This document shows, piece after piece, positions 8,896 to 17,287 of a stretch of 64,000 bases of DNA. Each line of letters starts with the position of its first letter. Position 1 is the first letter of the stretch. The stretch is from contig NZ_CP061769.1 of the NCBI RefSeq assembly GCF_011420305.2, positions 4,141,001 through 4,205,000 on the forward strand, given 5' to 3'. The notes beneath the pieces are model-generated. The model worked only from the letters and a program-made list of their open reading frames with translations. It was not told where the DNA came from and ran no database searches. A program made the translations under genes and the position numbers. The DNA comes from Nocardioides ochotonae. GTDB taxonomy: Bacteria; Actinomycetota; Actinomycetes; Propionibacteriales; Nocardioidaceae.

Positions 8896-9594
8896 TCAGG
8901 CCCCGAAGACCAGCGGGAGCACCAGCAGCATCGACAGCGACCAGGTGCAGTGGGTGAGGATCGGCGCGAGGATGCCGCCCGACGCGCGGCGCTCCAGCCC
9001 GACGACCACGCCGAGCAGCAGGGCCGCGAAGGACAGCATCACGTTGCCGGTCGCGAGGGTCGCGACGCCGTAGGCCAGCGTCGTCCAGGCGACCGGGTGC
9101 CGCGGGATCGCGGCGTACGCAGCGCCGCGGAAGAACAGCTCCTCGGCGACGCCGTTGACCGCGGTGATCACCACGAGCAGCGGCACCGAGCCCTGGTCGG
9201 CGAAGTCGAGCACCGAGCTGACCTGGCCCGAGAGCCAGGGCAGCTCGCGCACGACCAGGCCGCCGACCACGAAGAGGGCGGCCAGCCCGACCCCGAGGGC
9301 GACCGGGGTCGCCCAGGGCCGGACCAGCTCGCCACGCCGGGCGATGCGGCCCAGGTGCAGGGGCCCGGAGCAGAACGCCCCGAGCGCCCACACGCCGGCG
9401 AGCCCGAACGTCGCGGGATAGAACCAGGGACTCCCCGGCTCGATCCGCAGCGACAGTCCGAGCACGACCGCGCCGATCAACACGAACCCGAGCGTCACCA
9501 GCTGGCGGCGGCGCAGCGCGGTGGGCGTCTCGCGGTGATCGCGCGGGACGACCTCCCACAGGGAGCGCTGCAACCAGCTGCGCACCGGGCTCAT
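8896..9594 (-). CDS. CPBP family intramembrane metalloprotease
   Basis: 232-aa multi-pass membrane protein. The CPBP (Rce1/Abi-like) motif EELFFRGA is in the middle, followed by a later membrane-embedded histidine segment ILTHCTWSL; these are the expected metal ligands. About six hydrophobic helices are visible. Such proteins process membrane peptides or act in bacteriocin self-immunity; the substrate here is unknown. It lies 11 bases downstream of the DEAD-box helicase gene on the same strand, so they may be cotranscribed, and it converges on the preceding gene with no room for a separate terminator. Confidence 0.88.
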   Translation of the reverse strand: MSPVRSWLQRSLWEVVPRDHRETPTALRRRQLVTLGFVLIGAVVLGLSLRIEPGSPWFYPATFGLAGVWALGAFCSGPLHLGRIARRGELVRPWATPVALGVGLAALFVVGGLVVRELPWLSGQVSSVLDFADQGSVPLLVVITAVNGVAEELFFRGAAYAAIPRHPVAWTTLAYGVATLATGNVMLSFAALLLGVVVGLERRASGGILAPILTHCTWSLSMLLVLPLVFGA

Positions 9595-9605
9595 GGGTTT
9601 CGAGG

Positions 9606-11081
9606 TTAGCGGCGACCCGAGGAGAAGCTCGCCGCGCTGTGGCTGCCGCCGGCGGCGCTGGCGCCACCGCTGCTGCCACCGCGGGCGGGTCGGCCCGAGC
9701 GGCCGGCGGGCTTGGTGCCGGCGGGCTTGCTGCCCGAGCGGGCGCTGCCCTGGCCACCGGAGCGTCCGCCGCCCTGGCCACCACCGGCACCGCCGCGACG
9801 ACGGTTGCGACCGCCGCCGTTGCCGGACGGGCCATCACCCGAGGGGCGACGGCCGGGGGCCTGCGCCGGGACCTCGAGCTCGAGGCCGCCGATGACGACC
9901 GTGCGGTCACCGGGAGCAAGCGTGTTCAGCATCGGGTGCTTCGGGCCGTCGATCTTGGTGATCGTCGGCTTGATGCCGGCCGCACGGGTCAGGTCGCGCA
10001 CGTCGCGGACCTGGTCGTCGGTCATCAGCGTGATGACGGTGCCCGCCGCGCCGGCGCGCGCCGTACGGCCCGAGCGGTGCAGGTAGGCCTTGTGCTCGGC
10101 CGGCGGGTCGGCGTGGACCACGAGGGCGACGTCGTCGACGTGGATGCCGCGCGCGGCGATGTCGGTCGCGACCAGGGTGCTGGCCTTGCCGGCGTGGAAG
10201 GCGTCCATGTTGCGGGTGCGGGCGTTCTGGCTGAGGTTGCCGTGCAGCTCGACCGTGGGCACGCCGGACTTGTTCAGCTGGCGGGTCAGCGCCTTGGCAC
10301 CGTGCTTGGTGCGGGTGAAGACCACCGTGCGGCCGGGGGCGCTGGCCAGGTCCACCAGGACCGGGACGCGCTGCTCGCGGGCGAGGTGGAGCACGTGGTG
10401 GTCCATCGTGGAGACCGGCGACTGGGCCGAGTCGGCCTCGTGGGTCACGGGCTGGTTGAGGAACCGCTTGACCAGCACGTTGATGCCGTTGTCGAGGGTC
10501 GCCGAGAACAGCAGGCGCTGGCCCTCGCGGGGCGTCTTGTCCATGATGCGGCGCACGGCCGGCAGGAAGCCGAGGTCGGCCATGTGGTCGGCCTCGTCGA
10601 GGATCGTGACCTCGATCGAGCCGAGGTCGCAGTGACCCTGGCTGATCAGGTCCTCGAGGCGGCCCGGGCAGGCCAGCACGATGTCCACGCCGCGGCGCAG
10701 GCCGGCGACCTGGGGGTTCTGCCCGACGCCGCCGAAGATGGTCTGGGTGGTGAGACCGGCGGCCGAGGCCAGCGGGTCCAGCGCCTCCTTGATCTGGCCG
10801 ACCAGCTCGCGGGTCGGGGCCAGGATCAGGGCGCGGGGGCGGCCGGCGGCCGAGCGGCGACCGGCGCTGCGCAGGCGGGTGACCAGCGGCAGCAGGAACG
10901 CGTAGGTCTTGCCGGAGCCGGTGCGGCCACGGCCGAGCACGTCGCGCCCGGCCATCGAGTCGGGAAGGGTCGCAGCCTGGATCGGCGAGGGGACCGTGAT
11001 GCCGCGCTCGGTGAGCAGGGCGACGAGGTCAGAGGGCACGCCGAGGTCGGCGAAGGAAGAGGAAGACAAAAGAGGTATCAC
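9606..11081 (-). CDS. DEAD-box RNA helicase (RhlE-like)
   Basis: 491-aa ATP-dependent RNA helicase. Visible motifs in order: Q-motif region PSPIQAATLP, motif I GRTGSGKT, motif Ia PTRELV, motif II ILDEADHMADLGF, motif III SAT, and in the second RecA domain TDIAARGIHV and HRSGRTARAG. After about residue 400 comes a low-complexity basic tail rich in Gly, Arg, Ser and Pro, as in RhlE proteins that bind structured RNA. Start is a GTG at 11081; no strong ribosome site is seen, so an alternative nearby start (TTG at 11069) is possible. The 286-base upstream gap contains a 22-bp repeat cluster. Confidence 0.93.
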   Translation of the reverse strand: MIPLLSSSSFADLGVPSDLVALLTERGITVPSPIQAATLPDSMAGRDVLGRGRTGSGKTYAFLLPLVTRLRSAGRRSAAGRPRALILAPTRELVGQIKEALDPLASAAGLTTQTIFGGVGQNPQVAGLRRGVDIVLACPGRLEDLISQGHCDLGSIEVTILDEADHMADLGFLPAVRRIMDKTPREGQRLLFSATLDNGINVLVKRFLNQPVTHEADSAQSPVSTMDHHVLHLAREQRVPVLVDLASAPGRTVVFTRTKHGAKALTRQLNKSGVPTVELHGNLSQNARTRNMDAFHAGKASTLVATDIAARGIHVDDVALVVHADPPAEHKAYLHRSGRTARAGAAGTVITLMTDDQVRDVRDLTRAAGIKPTITKIDGPKHPMLNTLAPGDRTVVIGGLELEVPAQAPGRRPSGDGPSGNGGGRNRRRGGAGGGQGGGRSGGQGSARSGSKPAGTKPAGRSGRPARGGSSGGASAAGGSHSAASFSSGRR

Positions 11082-11253
11082 TCACTGTGGCGGTGTGTCT
11101 CGCCAGAAGAAGGGGCTCGTCCGGCTCCGGTGACGGAGCCACAGGGACGAACAGCAGGCCCGAGGCAAGACAGGACGGGCCGCGTTCGCAGCGTACGGGT
11201 GGCGGGCGTGATCTCTCGCATCCCCGCGCCGACGGCTGAGTCACATCCCTGCC

Positions 11254-11307
11254 GCGAGTCGGCCCGACTGGTTGCGCGAGTCGGCGCTCGTGGTTGCGCG
11301 AGTCGGC
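11254..11307. repeat. three 10-bp cores GCGAGTCGGC at 22-bp period
   Basis: Exact copies of GCGAGTCGGC at 11254-11263, 11276-11285 and 11298-11307; the last two share a longer 17-bp identity (TGGTTGCGCGAGTCGGC). They lie 170-230 bases upstream of the helicase start and 60 bases downstream of the CsbD gene. The helical-phase spacing suggests cooperative protein binding. Confidence 0.6.
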
Positions 11308-11367
11308 ACCAATGGCGCGCCGGGGCGGCGTGAAACCGTCCCGGCGCACCAATCGTGTCGACAGCGG

Positions 11368-11559
11368 CTACTTCAGGCCGTCCTTGATGTCCTTGGCGGC
11401 GTCCTTGACGTGCTCGCCGGCCTGCTTCACGCCGGCCGACGCCTGGTCGCCCTTGCCCTCGGCCTGGAGGTCGCGGTCGCCGGTGGCCTCACCGGTCTTC
11501 TCCTTGCCCTTGCCGCCGAGCTCCTCGGCCTTGTTCTTCGCCTTGTCGGTGAATCCCAT
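11368..11559 (-). CDS. CsbD family stress protein
   Basis: 63-aa hydrophilic, Lys/Glu/Gly-rich protein (MGFTDKAKNKAEELGGKGKE start) with the CsbD pattern of short amphipathic repeats such as KAEE, GxGxA and KDAAKD. CsbD-like proteins are abundant general-stress proteins of unknown biochemical role. A very good GAGGAGG ribosome site precedes the ATG at 11559. It is followed by the repeat-bearing region and then the helicase gene on the same strand, so read-through into the helicase is possible. Confidence 0.88.
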   Translation of the reverse strand: MGFTDKAKNKAEELGGKGKEKTGEATGDRDLQAEGKGDQASAGVKQAGEHVKDAAKDIKDGLK

Positions 11560-11599
11560 CAGGTCCTCCTCGAACGTTGCGGAGACCTCTGGTACCCGT

Positions 11600-13063
11600 T
11601 CAGGCGAAACGGAGCACCCCGTCGTCGATCGGGTCCCGGCGGATCGTGCGCAGGTCGGTGAGGTAGTTCTGCTTGAGCATCCACGGCGCCCGGTCGCCCT
11701 GCCGCGGCAGCCGGTCCAGCGCCCGCAGGACGTAGCCGGACTGGAAGTCCATGAACGGGCGCTCGGCGACCTCCGGGTCCCGCACCGGTACGACGCTGCG
11801 GGCGCCGCGCTGGTCCAGGTGGTGCAGCAGCCGGACGACGTACTCGCTGACCAGGTCGGCCTTGAGCGTCCACGAGGCGTTGGTGTAGCCGATCGTGTAG
11901 GCGAAGTTGGGCACCCCGCTCAGCATCAGCGCCTTGTAGGCCATGGTCTCGGGGAGCGTGACGGGCGCGCCGTCGACGCTGAGCGCGATGCCGCCGAACG
12001 GCAGCAGCCGCAGCCCGGTCGCGGTCACCACGAGGTCGGCGGCCAGCTCCTCCCCCGAGGCCAGCCGGATCCCGTGCTCGGTGAAGGTCTCGATCGTGCC
12101 GGTCACGACCGAGGCGTCGCCGCGGCGCAGGGCGCGGAACAGGTCGCCGTCCGGCACGAAGCACAGCCTCTGGTCCCACGGGTCGTACGCAGGGCGGAAG
12201 TGGGTGTCGACGTCGACCTCGGCGGGCAGCTGCGCGGTGACGCCGGAGCGGATGATCCGCTTGACGACGCCGGGGCGCCGACGGGCGAGCTGGTAGAACG
12301 CCATCGCCTGGAGGATGTTCTTCCAGCGCACCACCGGGAAGGCGAGGCGCCGCGGCAGCCGACCCAGCGCCTTGGCGACGGGGTCGCGGCCCGGCCGGGA
12401 CAGGACGTACGTCGGGGAGCGCTGCAGCATCGTCACGTGCGCGGCGGTGTCGGCCATCGCCGGGACGAGCGTGATCGCGGTGGCCCCGCTGCCGATCACC
12501 ACCACCCGCCTGCCGTCGTAGGCGAGGTCCTCGGGCCAGTGCTGGGGGTGCACGACCCGGCCCGCGAACCGTTCGATCCCGGGCAGCTCGGGGGTGTGGC
12601 CGCGCTCGTAGTCGTAGTAGCCCGAGCAGCAGTGCACGAAGCCGGCGGTCATGGTCACCGGCTCGCCGTCCCGGTCGATCTCCACGCGCCAGTGCGCGCG
12701 GGCGGAGTCCCAGTCGGCGCCCACGACCCGGTGGCCGTAGCGCACCAGCCGGTCCACGCCGCGCTCGCGCGCGACGGTGCGCACGTAGTCGAGGATCAGG
12801 TCCCCGTCGGCGAGCGCGGTGTCGCCCACCCAGGGCCGCCAGCGGTAGCCGAAGGTGAACATGTCGGAGTCCGAGCGGATGCCGGGGTAGCGGAACAGGT
12901 CCCAGGTCCCGCCGCTGACCGCGCGCGCCTCCAGCACGGCCACGCGGCGTCCCGGGTGGTGCTCGCGCAGCTGGGCGGCCGCGCCGAGACCGGACAGGCC
13001 CGCACCGATCACCAGGACGTCGACGTGCTCGGGGGCGGGGGCGGGGGCGGGGTCGGCGCTCAT
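11600..13063 (-). CDS. flavin-containing monooxygenase, Baeyer-Villiger type
   Basis: 487-aa class B flavoprotein that would insert oxygen into ketones or oxidise heteroatoms using NADPH. FAD-binding GAGLSGLGAA sits at residues 20-29; the Baeyer-Villiger fingerprint FxGxxxHxxxW is present as FAGRVVHPQHWP near residue 165; the second Rossmann VVIGSGATAITL follows. The open frame runs to 13582, but ATG at 13063 gives the family N-terminus and has a TACGCT -10 box 7 bases upstream (leaderless). Native substrate unknown; similar actinobacterial enzymes include EthA-like monooxygenases. Confidence 0.93.
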   Translation of the reverse strand: MSADPAPAPAPEHVDVLVIGAGLSGLGAAAQLREHHPGRRVAVLEARAVSGGTWDLFRYPGIRSDSDMFTFGYRWRPWVGDTALADGDLILDYVRTVARERGVDRLVRYGHRVVGADWDSARAHWRVEIDRDGEPVTMTAGFVHCCSGYYDYERGHTPELPGIERFAGRVVHPQHWPEDLAYDGRRVVVIGSGATAITLVPAMADTAAHVTMLQRSPTYVLSRPGRDPVAKALGRLPRRLAFPVVRWKNILQAMAFYQLARRRPGVVKRIIRSGVTAQLPAEVDVDTHFRPAYDPWDQRLCFVPDGDLFRALRRGDASVVTGTIETFTEHGIRLASGEELAADLVVTATGLRLLPFGGIALSVDGAPVTLPETMAYKALMLSGVPNFAYTIGYTNASWTLKADLVSEYVVRLLHHLDQRGARSVVPVRDPEVAERPFMDFQSGYVLRALDRLPRQGDRAPWMLKQNYLTDLRTIRRDPIDDGVLRFA

Positions 13064-13070
13064 GCCCCGC

Positions 13071-13076
13071 AGCGTA
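13071..13076 (-). promoter_or_regulatory. -10 box of leaderless promoter for the monooxygenase
   Basis: TACGCT on the minus strand, 7 bases before the ATG at 13063. Confidence 0.5.
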
Positions 13077-13104
13077 GGGCGCGGGCGGTTGGCCCGCCCC
13101 GCCC

Positions 13105-13536
13105 TCAGGACTCCGGCAGGTAGTGGGTCCAAGGCCGGCCCAGCACGAAGCGACGTCCGGTGATCTCGCGCGGCACGATCTCGACGACGTTGTACTTCAG
13201 TGTCCCGACCCAGGGCCGCAGCGCGATGTTGTCGGCGCGGTGCGCCTCGTCCTCCTCGAGCCGCCGGGCCTGGCCGCGCACGATCACGCTGCGCGCGATC
13301 TCGTCGTCGTGCTCGTCGATCTCCAGGACGACCTCGCCGTGCATGACCACCCCGAGCAGCTTCTCGCCCTCGGCGGAGCGGAACAGCAAGGTGTCGTGGT
13401 CGACCGCGTAGTTGATCGGCACCAGGTGGACCTCGTCGACCAGCCGGAAGGCCAGGCGGGCGAGTTCGTGGGAGCGCAGCAACTGCCAGCACTCTTCGGT
13501 GTCCAGGTCGGTGATGATCTCGTCGTCGCCGGGCAT
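13105..13536 (-). CDS. pyridoxamine 5'-phosphate oxidase-like FMN/F420-binding protein
   Basis: 143-aa split-barrel flavoprotein. The pattern ECWQLLRSHELARLAF, then VPINYAVDHDTLLFRSAEG matches the PPOX-class FMN/F420-binding family common in actinobacteria. Such proteins are small reductases or flavin-dependent stress proteins; no substrate can be assigned. ATG at 13536 is preceded by a strong GAGAAGGAG ribosome site. Its stop is 41 bases upstream of the monooxygenase start on the same strand, and the monooxygenase has its own -10 box. Confidence 0.88.
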   Translation of the reverse strand: MPGDDEIITDLDTEECWQLLRSHELARLAFRLVDEVHLVPINYAVDHDTLLFRSAEGEKLLGVVMHGEVVLEIDEHDDEIARSVIVRGQARRLEEDEAHRADNIALRPWVGTLKYNVVEIVPREITGRRFVLGRPWTHYLPES

Positions 13537-13637
13537 CGTGTCTCCTTCTCGTGGTGCCTGCGACCAACCTAGGTCCCGGCACGGACGCCGGACAGGGCCG
13601 GAGGTCCCAGGCCCCCGGGCCGACCGGACGGAAAGGC

Positions 13638-14381
13638 TCAGCGCGCGAACAGCTCGACGAAGCGCGCCAGCAGCCGTGGCGGCTCGGTCACCACCGCCGT
13701 ACGCGCGTGGGCGATCAGCTCGGCCTCCTCGAGCGGCTCGAAGTAGCCGTGGTCGCGGTAGATCTGGATCCGCTCGACCAGGCCCGCGTCGTCGAGCTCG
13801 GGGTGGAACTGGGTGGCGTAGACCCGCGTCCCGAGCCGGAAGGCCTGCACCGGGCAGGTCGAGGACGACGCCAGCAGCACCCCGCCCTCAGGCAGCCGGC
13901 TCACCGCCTCCTTGTGCCCGACGAACGCCTGGAACTCCGGCGGCATCGTGGACAGCAGCGGGTCCCTCGTCCCGGCCTCGGTGAGCCGCACCGTCACCGC
14001 GCCGATCGGCTCGCCGTACTCCCGGTCGACGTGGCCGCCGCGCAGGCCGCCGAGGGTGCCGATGCCGTAGCAGGCGCCGAGGAACGGCACGTCCGCCGCC
14101 ACGACCCGCTCGACCAGCTCGCGCAGCTCGATCTCGGCGCGCAGCTGGTCGGGTCCCTTGAGCTGCGGCGGGTCGCTCACCGTGTAGGGCCCGCCGCCCA
14201 GCACGATCCCCGACCAGTCCGCGAGGTCGACGTGGCCGACCGCGTCCGCGAGCGGTCCACGGTCCAGCCGCACCCGTCGTACGTCGCGCTCGGCCAGGCC
14301 GGTGCAGCGCAGGATCGCGTCGTACTCGGAGTCGGCGGCGTCGTCCTCGGGGCGGGTGCCGAGGAACAGGAACGGCCTCAT
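13638..14381 (-). CDS. class I glutamine amidotransferase (GMP synthase GATase-like)
   Basis: 247-aa stand-alone glutamine amidotransferase. The nucleophile elbow is FLGACYGIGTLGG and the catalytic His-Glu pair is in YATQFHPELD. It resembles the GATase domain of GMP synthase but is longer and lacks a synthetase partner, like the GuaA-like amidotransferases or gamma-glutamyl peptidases found alone in actinobacteria. ATG at 14381 begins directly with MRPFLFLGTRPEDD. The CoA-transferase gene upstream ends 52 bases before it on the same strand, so they may share a transcript. Physiological acceptor unknown. Confidence 0.87.
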   Translation of the reverse strand: MRPFLFLGTRPEDDAADSEYDAILRCTGLAERDVRRVRLDRGPLADAVGHVDLADWSGIVLGGGPYTVSDPPQLKGPDQLRAEIELRELVERVVAADVPFLGACYGIGTLGGLRGGHVDREYGEPIGAVTVRLTEAGTRDPLLSTMPPEFQAFVGHKEAVSRLPEGGVLLASSSTCPVQAFRLGTRVYATQFHPELDDAGLVERIQIYRDHGYFEPLEEAELIAHARTAVVTEPPRLLARFVELFAR

Positions 14382-14433
14382 CTGTCGGCTCCGTCGGTGT
14401 CCATCCGCTCCCAGTGCCCCGGCCGGCGGCGGT

Positions 14434-15603
14434 TCAGGCCTGCACCGCGACGCCGCGCTCGAGGAGCCCGTCGACGTCGGCGATCCCCCACGCGGTGAGC
14501 GCCTCGCGGGTCTGCTCGCCGGCGCTGGCGGGCGGGGGCGTGCCGATGCTCGCGCGGGTGCGCGAGAAGCGCGGCGCGGGCTGCGGCTGGACGAAGCCGT
14601 CCTTCTCCACGAACACCTCGCGGGCGGCCATGTGGGGGTGGTCGACCGCCTCGCTGATCGGGATGATGCCGGCGACGCAGGCGTCGCTGCCCTCGAAGAC
14701 CTCGACCCACTCCGCCTGCGTGCGGGCGGCGAACGCCTCGGTGATCAGCCGGCGCAGCTCGTCGCTGCGCTCGAGCTCGAACTGCCCGGGGGCGCGGTCC
14801 TTGATGCCGAGCAGGGTCACGAACGCGTCGAAGAACTGCGGCTCCAGCGCCCCGACCGACATGTGGCGCCCGTCGGCGGTCTCGTAGATGTCGTAGAAGG
14901 GCATCCCGCCGTCGAGCAGGTTCGACGCCCGCTCCTCGGTGAAGGTCCCCATCGCGAGGAACGCCGCGCCCATCGCGTTGAGGTGGGCGGTGCCGTCGAC
15001 GATCGCGGCGTCGACGACCTGGCCGCGCCCCGAGAGCCGCGCCTCGAGGAGCGCGGCGAGGATGCCGATCACGAGGTACGTCGAGCCGCCGCCGAAGTCG
15101 CCGACCAGGTTGGTCGGGAAGTGCGGGCGGGTCTTGTCCTGGCCGAGGCCGTAGAGGGTGCCGGTGATCGCGATGTAGTTCATGTCGTGCCCGGCGGCCT
15201 GGGCGAGCGGGCCGTCCTGGCCCCACCCGGTCATCCGGCCGTAGACCAGGCGCGGGTTGATCGCGTGGCAGTCCTCGGGACCGAGCCCGAGCCGCTCGGT
15301 CACGCCGGGGCGCATGCCCTCGACGAGCACGTCGGCGTCGGCGACCAGCTCCAGCACGGTCTTGGTGGCCTCGGGGTCCTTGAGGTTGAGCGCGACGCTG
15401 GGACGCCCGCGGTTGAGCAGGTTGCCGGCCCCGCCGGCCAGCGCCTGACCGCCCGGGCGCTCGATGCGGATCACGTCGGCGCCGAGGTCGGCGAGGATCA
15501 TGCAGGCGTGCGGGCCGGGCCCGATCCCTGCGATCTCCACGACCTTCACCCCGCGCAGCGGTCCGCTGCCCTGCCCCAGTTGGTACGTCATGGCGCCGAT
15601 CAT
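14434..15603 (-). CDS. CaiB/BaiF CoA-transferase family III (alpha-methylacyl-CoA racemase-like)
   Basis: 389-aa family III CoA-transferase or racemase. The start GPLRGVKVVEIAGIGPGPHA is typical of alpha-methylacyl-CoA racemases, which epimerise 2-methyl branched acyl-CoAs so that beta-oxidation can proceed. The mid-protein GHDMNYIAITGTLYG and the DGGMPFYDIYETADG stretch also fit that subgroup. Two starts are possible, ATG 15603 or ATG 15591; the longer is given. A perfect 15-base inverted repeat lies only 8 bases upstream of 15603. The acyl-CoA theme links it with fadA/fadJ and fadH in the same window. Confidence 0.9.
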   Translation of the reverse strand: MIGAMTYQLGQGSGPLRGVKVVEIAGIGPGPHACMILADLGADVIRIERPGGQALAGGAGNLLNRGRPSVALNLKDPEATKTVLELVADADVLVEGMRPGVTERLGLGPEDCHAINPRLVYGRMTGWGQDGPLAQAAGHDMNYIAITGTLYGLGQDKTRPHFPTNLVGDFGGGSTYLVIGILAALLEARLSGRGQVVDAAIVDGTAHLNAMGAAFLAMGTFTEERASNLLDGGMPFYDIYETADGRHMSVGALEPQFFDAFVTLLGIKDRAPGQFELERSDELRRLITEAFAARTQAEWVEVFEGSDACVAGIIPISEAVDHPHMAAREVFVEKDGFVQPQPAPRFSRTRASIGTPPPASAGEQTREALTAWGIADVDGLLERGVAVQA

Positions 15604-15610
15604 GACAGAA

Positions 15611-15625
15611 CCACTGTCACAGTGG
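15611..15625. promoter_or_regulatory. perfect inverted repeat, candidate operator of CoA-transferase gene
   Basis: CCACTGT-C-ACAGTGG, perfect 7-bp arms, next to the start codon. Its inner sequence CTGTCACAG contains the half-site TGTCAC also found in the fad repeat at 7064-7082, hinting at a related regulator. Confidence 0.5.
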
Positions 15626-15651
15626 GAGGGGGTCGGGCGGGCGGGCCCGAC

Positions 15652-16392
15652 TCAGGCCGGCAGGACCCGCCGCAGGAACTCCTGCGTGCGGGGCTCACGG
15701 GGGCGCTGGAAGATCTCCTCGGGCGGGCCCTGCTCGAGGATCCGGCCGCCGTCGAGGAAGCAGACGCTGGTGGCGACCTCGCGGGCGAAGGCCATCTCGT
15801 GGGTGGCGATCACCATCGTGGTGCCGGCGGCGGCCTCGGCGCGGACGATGCCGAGGACCTCGCCGACCAGCTGGGGGTCCAGGGCCGCGGTGATCTCGTC
15901 GAGCAGCAGCAGGCTCGGCCCGGTGCACAGCGCGCGGACCAGGGCGGCGCGCTGCTGCTGGCCGCCGGAGAGCCGGTCGGGGTGCTTGTCGGCCTCGGCC
16001 GCGAGCCCGAAGCGGCCCAGCAGGTCGCGGGCCCGCTCCTCGGCCGCGGCCCGGGAGACGCCGTGCACCCGGCGCGGCGCGAGCGTGCAGTTGTCCAGGA
16101 CGCTGAGGTGCGGGAAGAGGTTGTAGGCCTGGAAGACCATTCCCATGCGCTGGCGCACCTCGCGCGGGTCGACGCGGGGGTCGGAGATCTCGCGGCCCTC
16201 GAAGCGGATCACCCCGTCGTCGATGTCCTCGAGCAGGTCGATGCAGCGCAGCAGCGTGGACTTGCCCGAGCCGGAGGAGCCGATCAGGCAGACCACGTCG
16301 TGGGGGTTCACGGTCAGCGAGACGCCGTCGAGCACGAGGCGTTCGCCGTAGGTCTTGCGCAGGTCGCGGACCTCCAGCAGCGGGCCGGTCAT
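15652..16392 (-). CDS. polar amino acid ABC transporter ATP-binding protein
   Basis: 246-aa ATPase of the GlnQ type. Walker A is GSSGSGKST, the signature LSGGQQQR, Walker B LLLLDEIT and the switch histidine is in IATHEMAFARE. The open frame extends to 16896, but the ATG at 16392 overlaps the permease stop by 4 bases and gives the family N-terminus PLLEVRDLRKTYG. It energises import through the adjacent permease. Third gene of the operon solute-binding protein, permease, ATPase. Confidence 0.94.
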   Translation of the reverse strand: MTGPLLEVRDLRKTYGERLVLDGVSLTVNPHDVVCLIGSSGSGKSTLLRCIDLLEDIDDGVIRFEGREISDPRVDPREVRQRMGMVFQAYNLFPHLSVLDNCTLAPRRVHGVSRAAAEERARDLLGRFGLAAEADKHPDRLSGGQQQRAALVRALCTGPSLLLLDEITAALDPQLVGEVLGIVRAEAAAGTTMVIATHEMAFAREVATSVCFLDGGRILEQGPPEEIFQRPREPRTQEFLRRVLPA

Positions 16393-17240
16393 AGGGCACC
16401 CGCCCGTTCCTTCTCGACCCAGCGCCGCTGGAGCCAGTCGGTGAACCGCGCCAGCGGCACCGTGAGCACCACGAAGAACAGCGCGACCACGACGTACGCC
16501 GTGTAGTTGAAGTTGTACGCCGTGTAGTCGCGCGCGGCGGCCACCGCGTCGAAGGCCCCCACGAGGGACACCAGGGCAGTGTCCTTCTGCAGCGAGACGA
16601 AGTCGTTGAGCAGCGGCGGCACCACCCGGCGCACCGCCTGCGGCACCACCACGAAGCGCAGCGCCTGCCCGCGGCTCAGCCCGAGCGCCGAGGCGCTGTT
16701 GAGCTGGGAGGGGTGGATGGAGTCGATGCCCGCGCGGAAGACCTCGGCGACATAGGCGGAGTAGGACAGCACCAGCGCGACGGCCGCCCAGAACATCCCG
16801 CTGTCGGTCAGCCCCTCCAGCTGCAGCGCCGGGACGCCGAACCCGAACAGCAGGATCAACAGCACCGTGGGGACGCCGCGCAGCACGTCGGTCCACAGCA
16901 CCGCGACGATGCGCAGCGGCATGAGCAGTGCGGAGCGCGAGACCCGGATCAGCGCGAGCGCCAGGCCGAGCAGCAGGATGAACGGCTCGGCGGCGAGGAA
17001 GATCAGCACGTTCTTCCAGAACACCGCCCAGATCTCGGGCAGCACGTCCCGGGCGTGCCCGAGATCGAAGAACGTCTCACGGACCCGGTCCCAGCCGGGG
17101 GTGCTGGTGATCGCGACGGCGAGGAGCGCGAAGACGACGACCGTCGCGGCCGTCGCCACCAGCACCGAGGACCGGCGGCGGGCGCGACGCACCCGGCGCC
17201 GCTCGAGCTCGCGCTCGCTCGGCGCCCAGGTGTCAGTCAT
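16389..17240 (-). CDS. polar amino acid ABC transporter permease
   Basis: 283-aa inner-membrane permease of the His/Glu/Gln/Arg/opine family. It has a basic N-terminus, a first helix near residues 27-46, and the EAA loop near SASALGLSRGQALRFVVVPQAVRRV. The segment VLRGVPTVLLILLFGFGVP is the classic HisM/GlnP motif with 'RGTP' replaced by RGVP. A single permease gene implies a homodimer. ATG 17240 follows the binding-protein stop by 47 bases; its stop overlaps the ATPase start by 4. Confidence 0.93.
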   Translation of the reverse strand: MTDTWAPSERELERRRVRRARRRSSVLVATAATVVVFALLAVAITSTPGWDRVRETFFDLGHARDVLPEIWAVFWKNVLIFLAAEPFILLLGLALALIRVSRSALLMPLRIVAVLWTDVLRGVPTVLLILLFGFGVPALQLEGLTDSGMFWAAVALVLSYSAYVAEVFRAGIDSIHPSQLNSASALGLSRGQALRFVVVPQAVRRVVPPLLNDFVSLQKDTALVSLVGAFDAVAAARDYTAYNFNYTAYVVVALFFVVLTVPLARFTDWLQRRWVEKERAGAL

Positions 17241-17287
17241 GGGGCACAGTCAACACGGGTGCGGCGGCGCCGGAGGACCCGTCTCGA

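Noticed and set aside
16389..16896. Extended start of the amino acid transporter ATPase back to 16896
   Set aside because: The extension lies inside the permease gene in another frame; the ATG at 16392 gives the normal N-terminus and a 4-base overlap.
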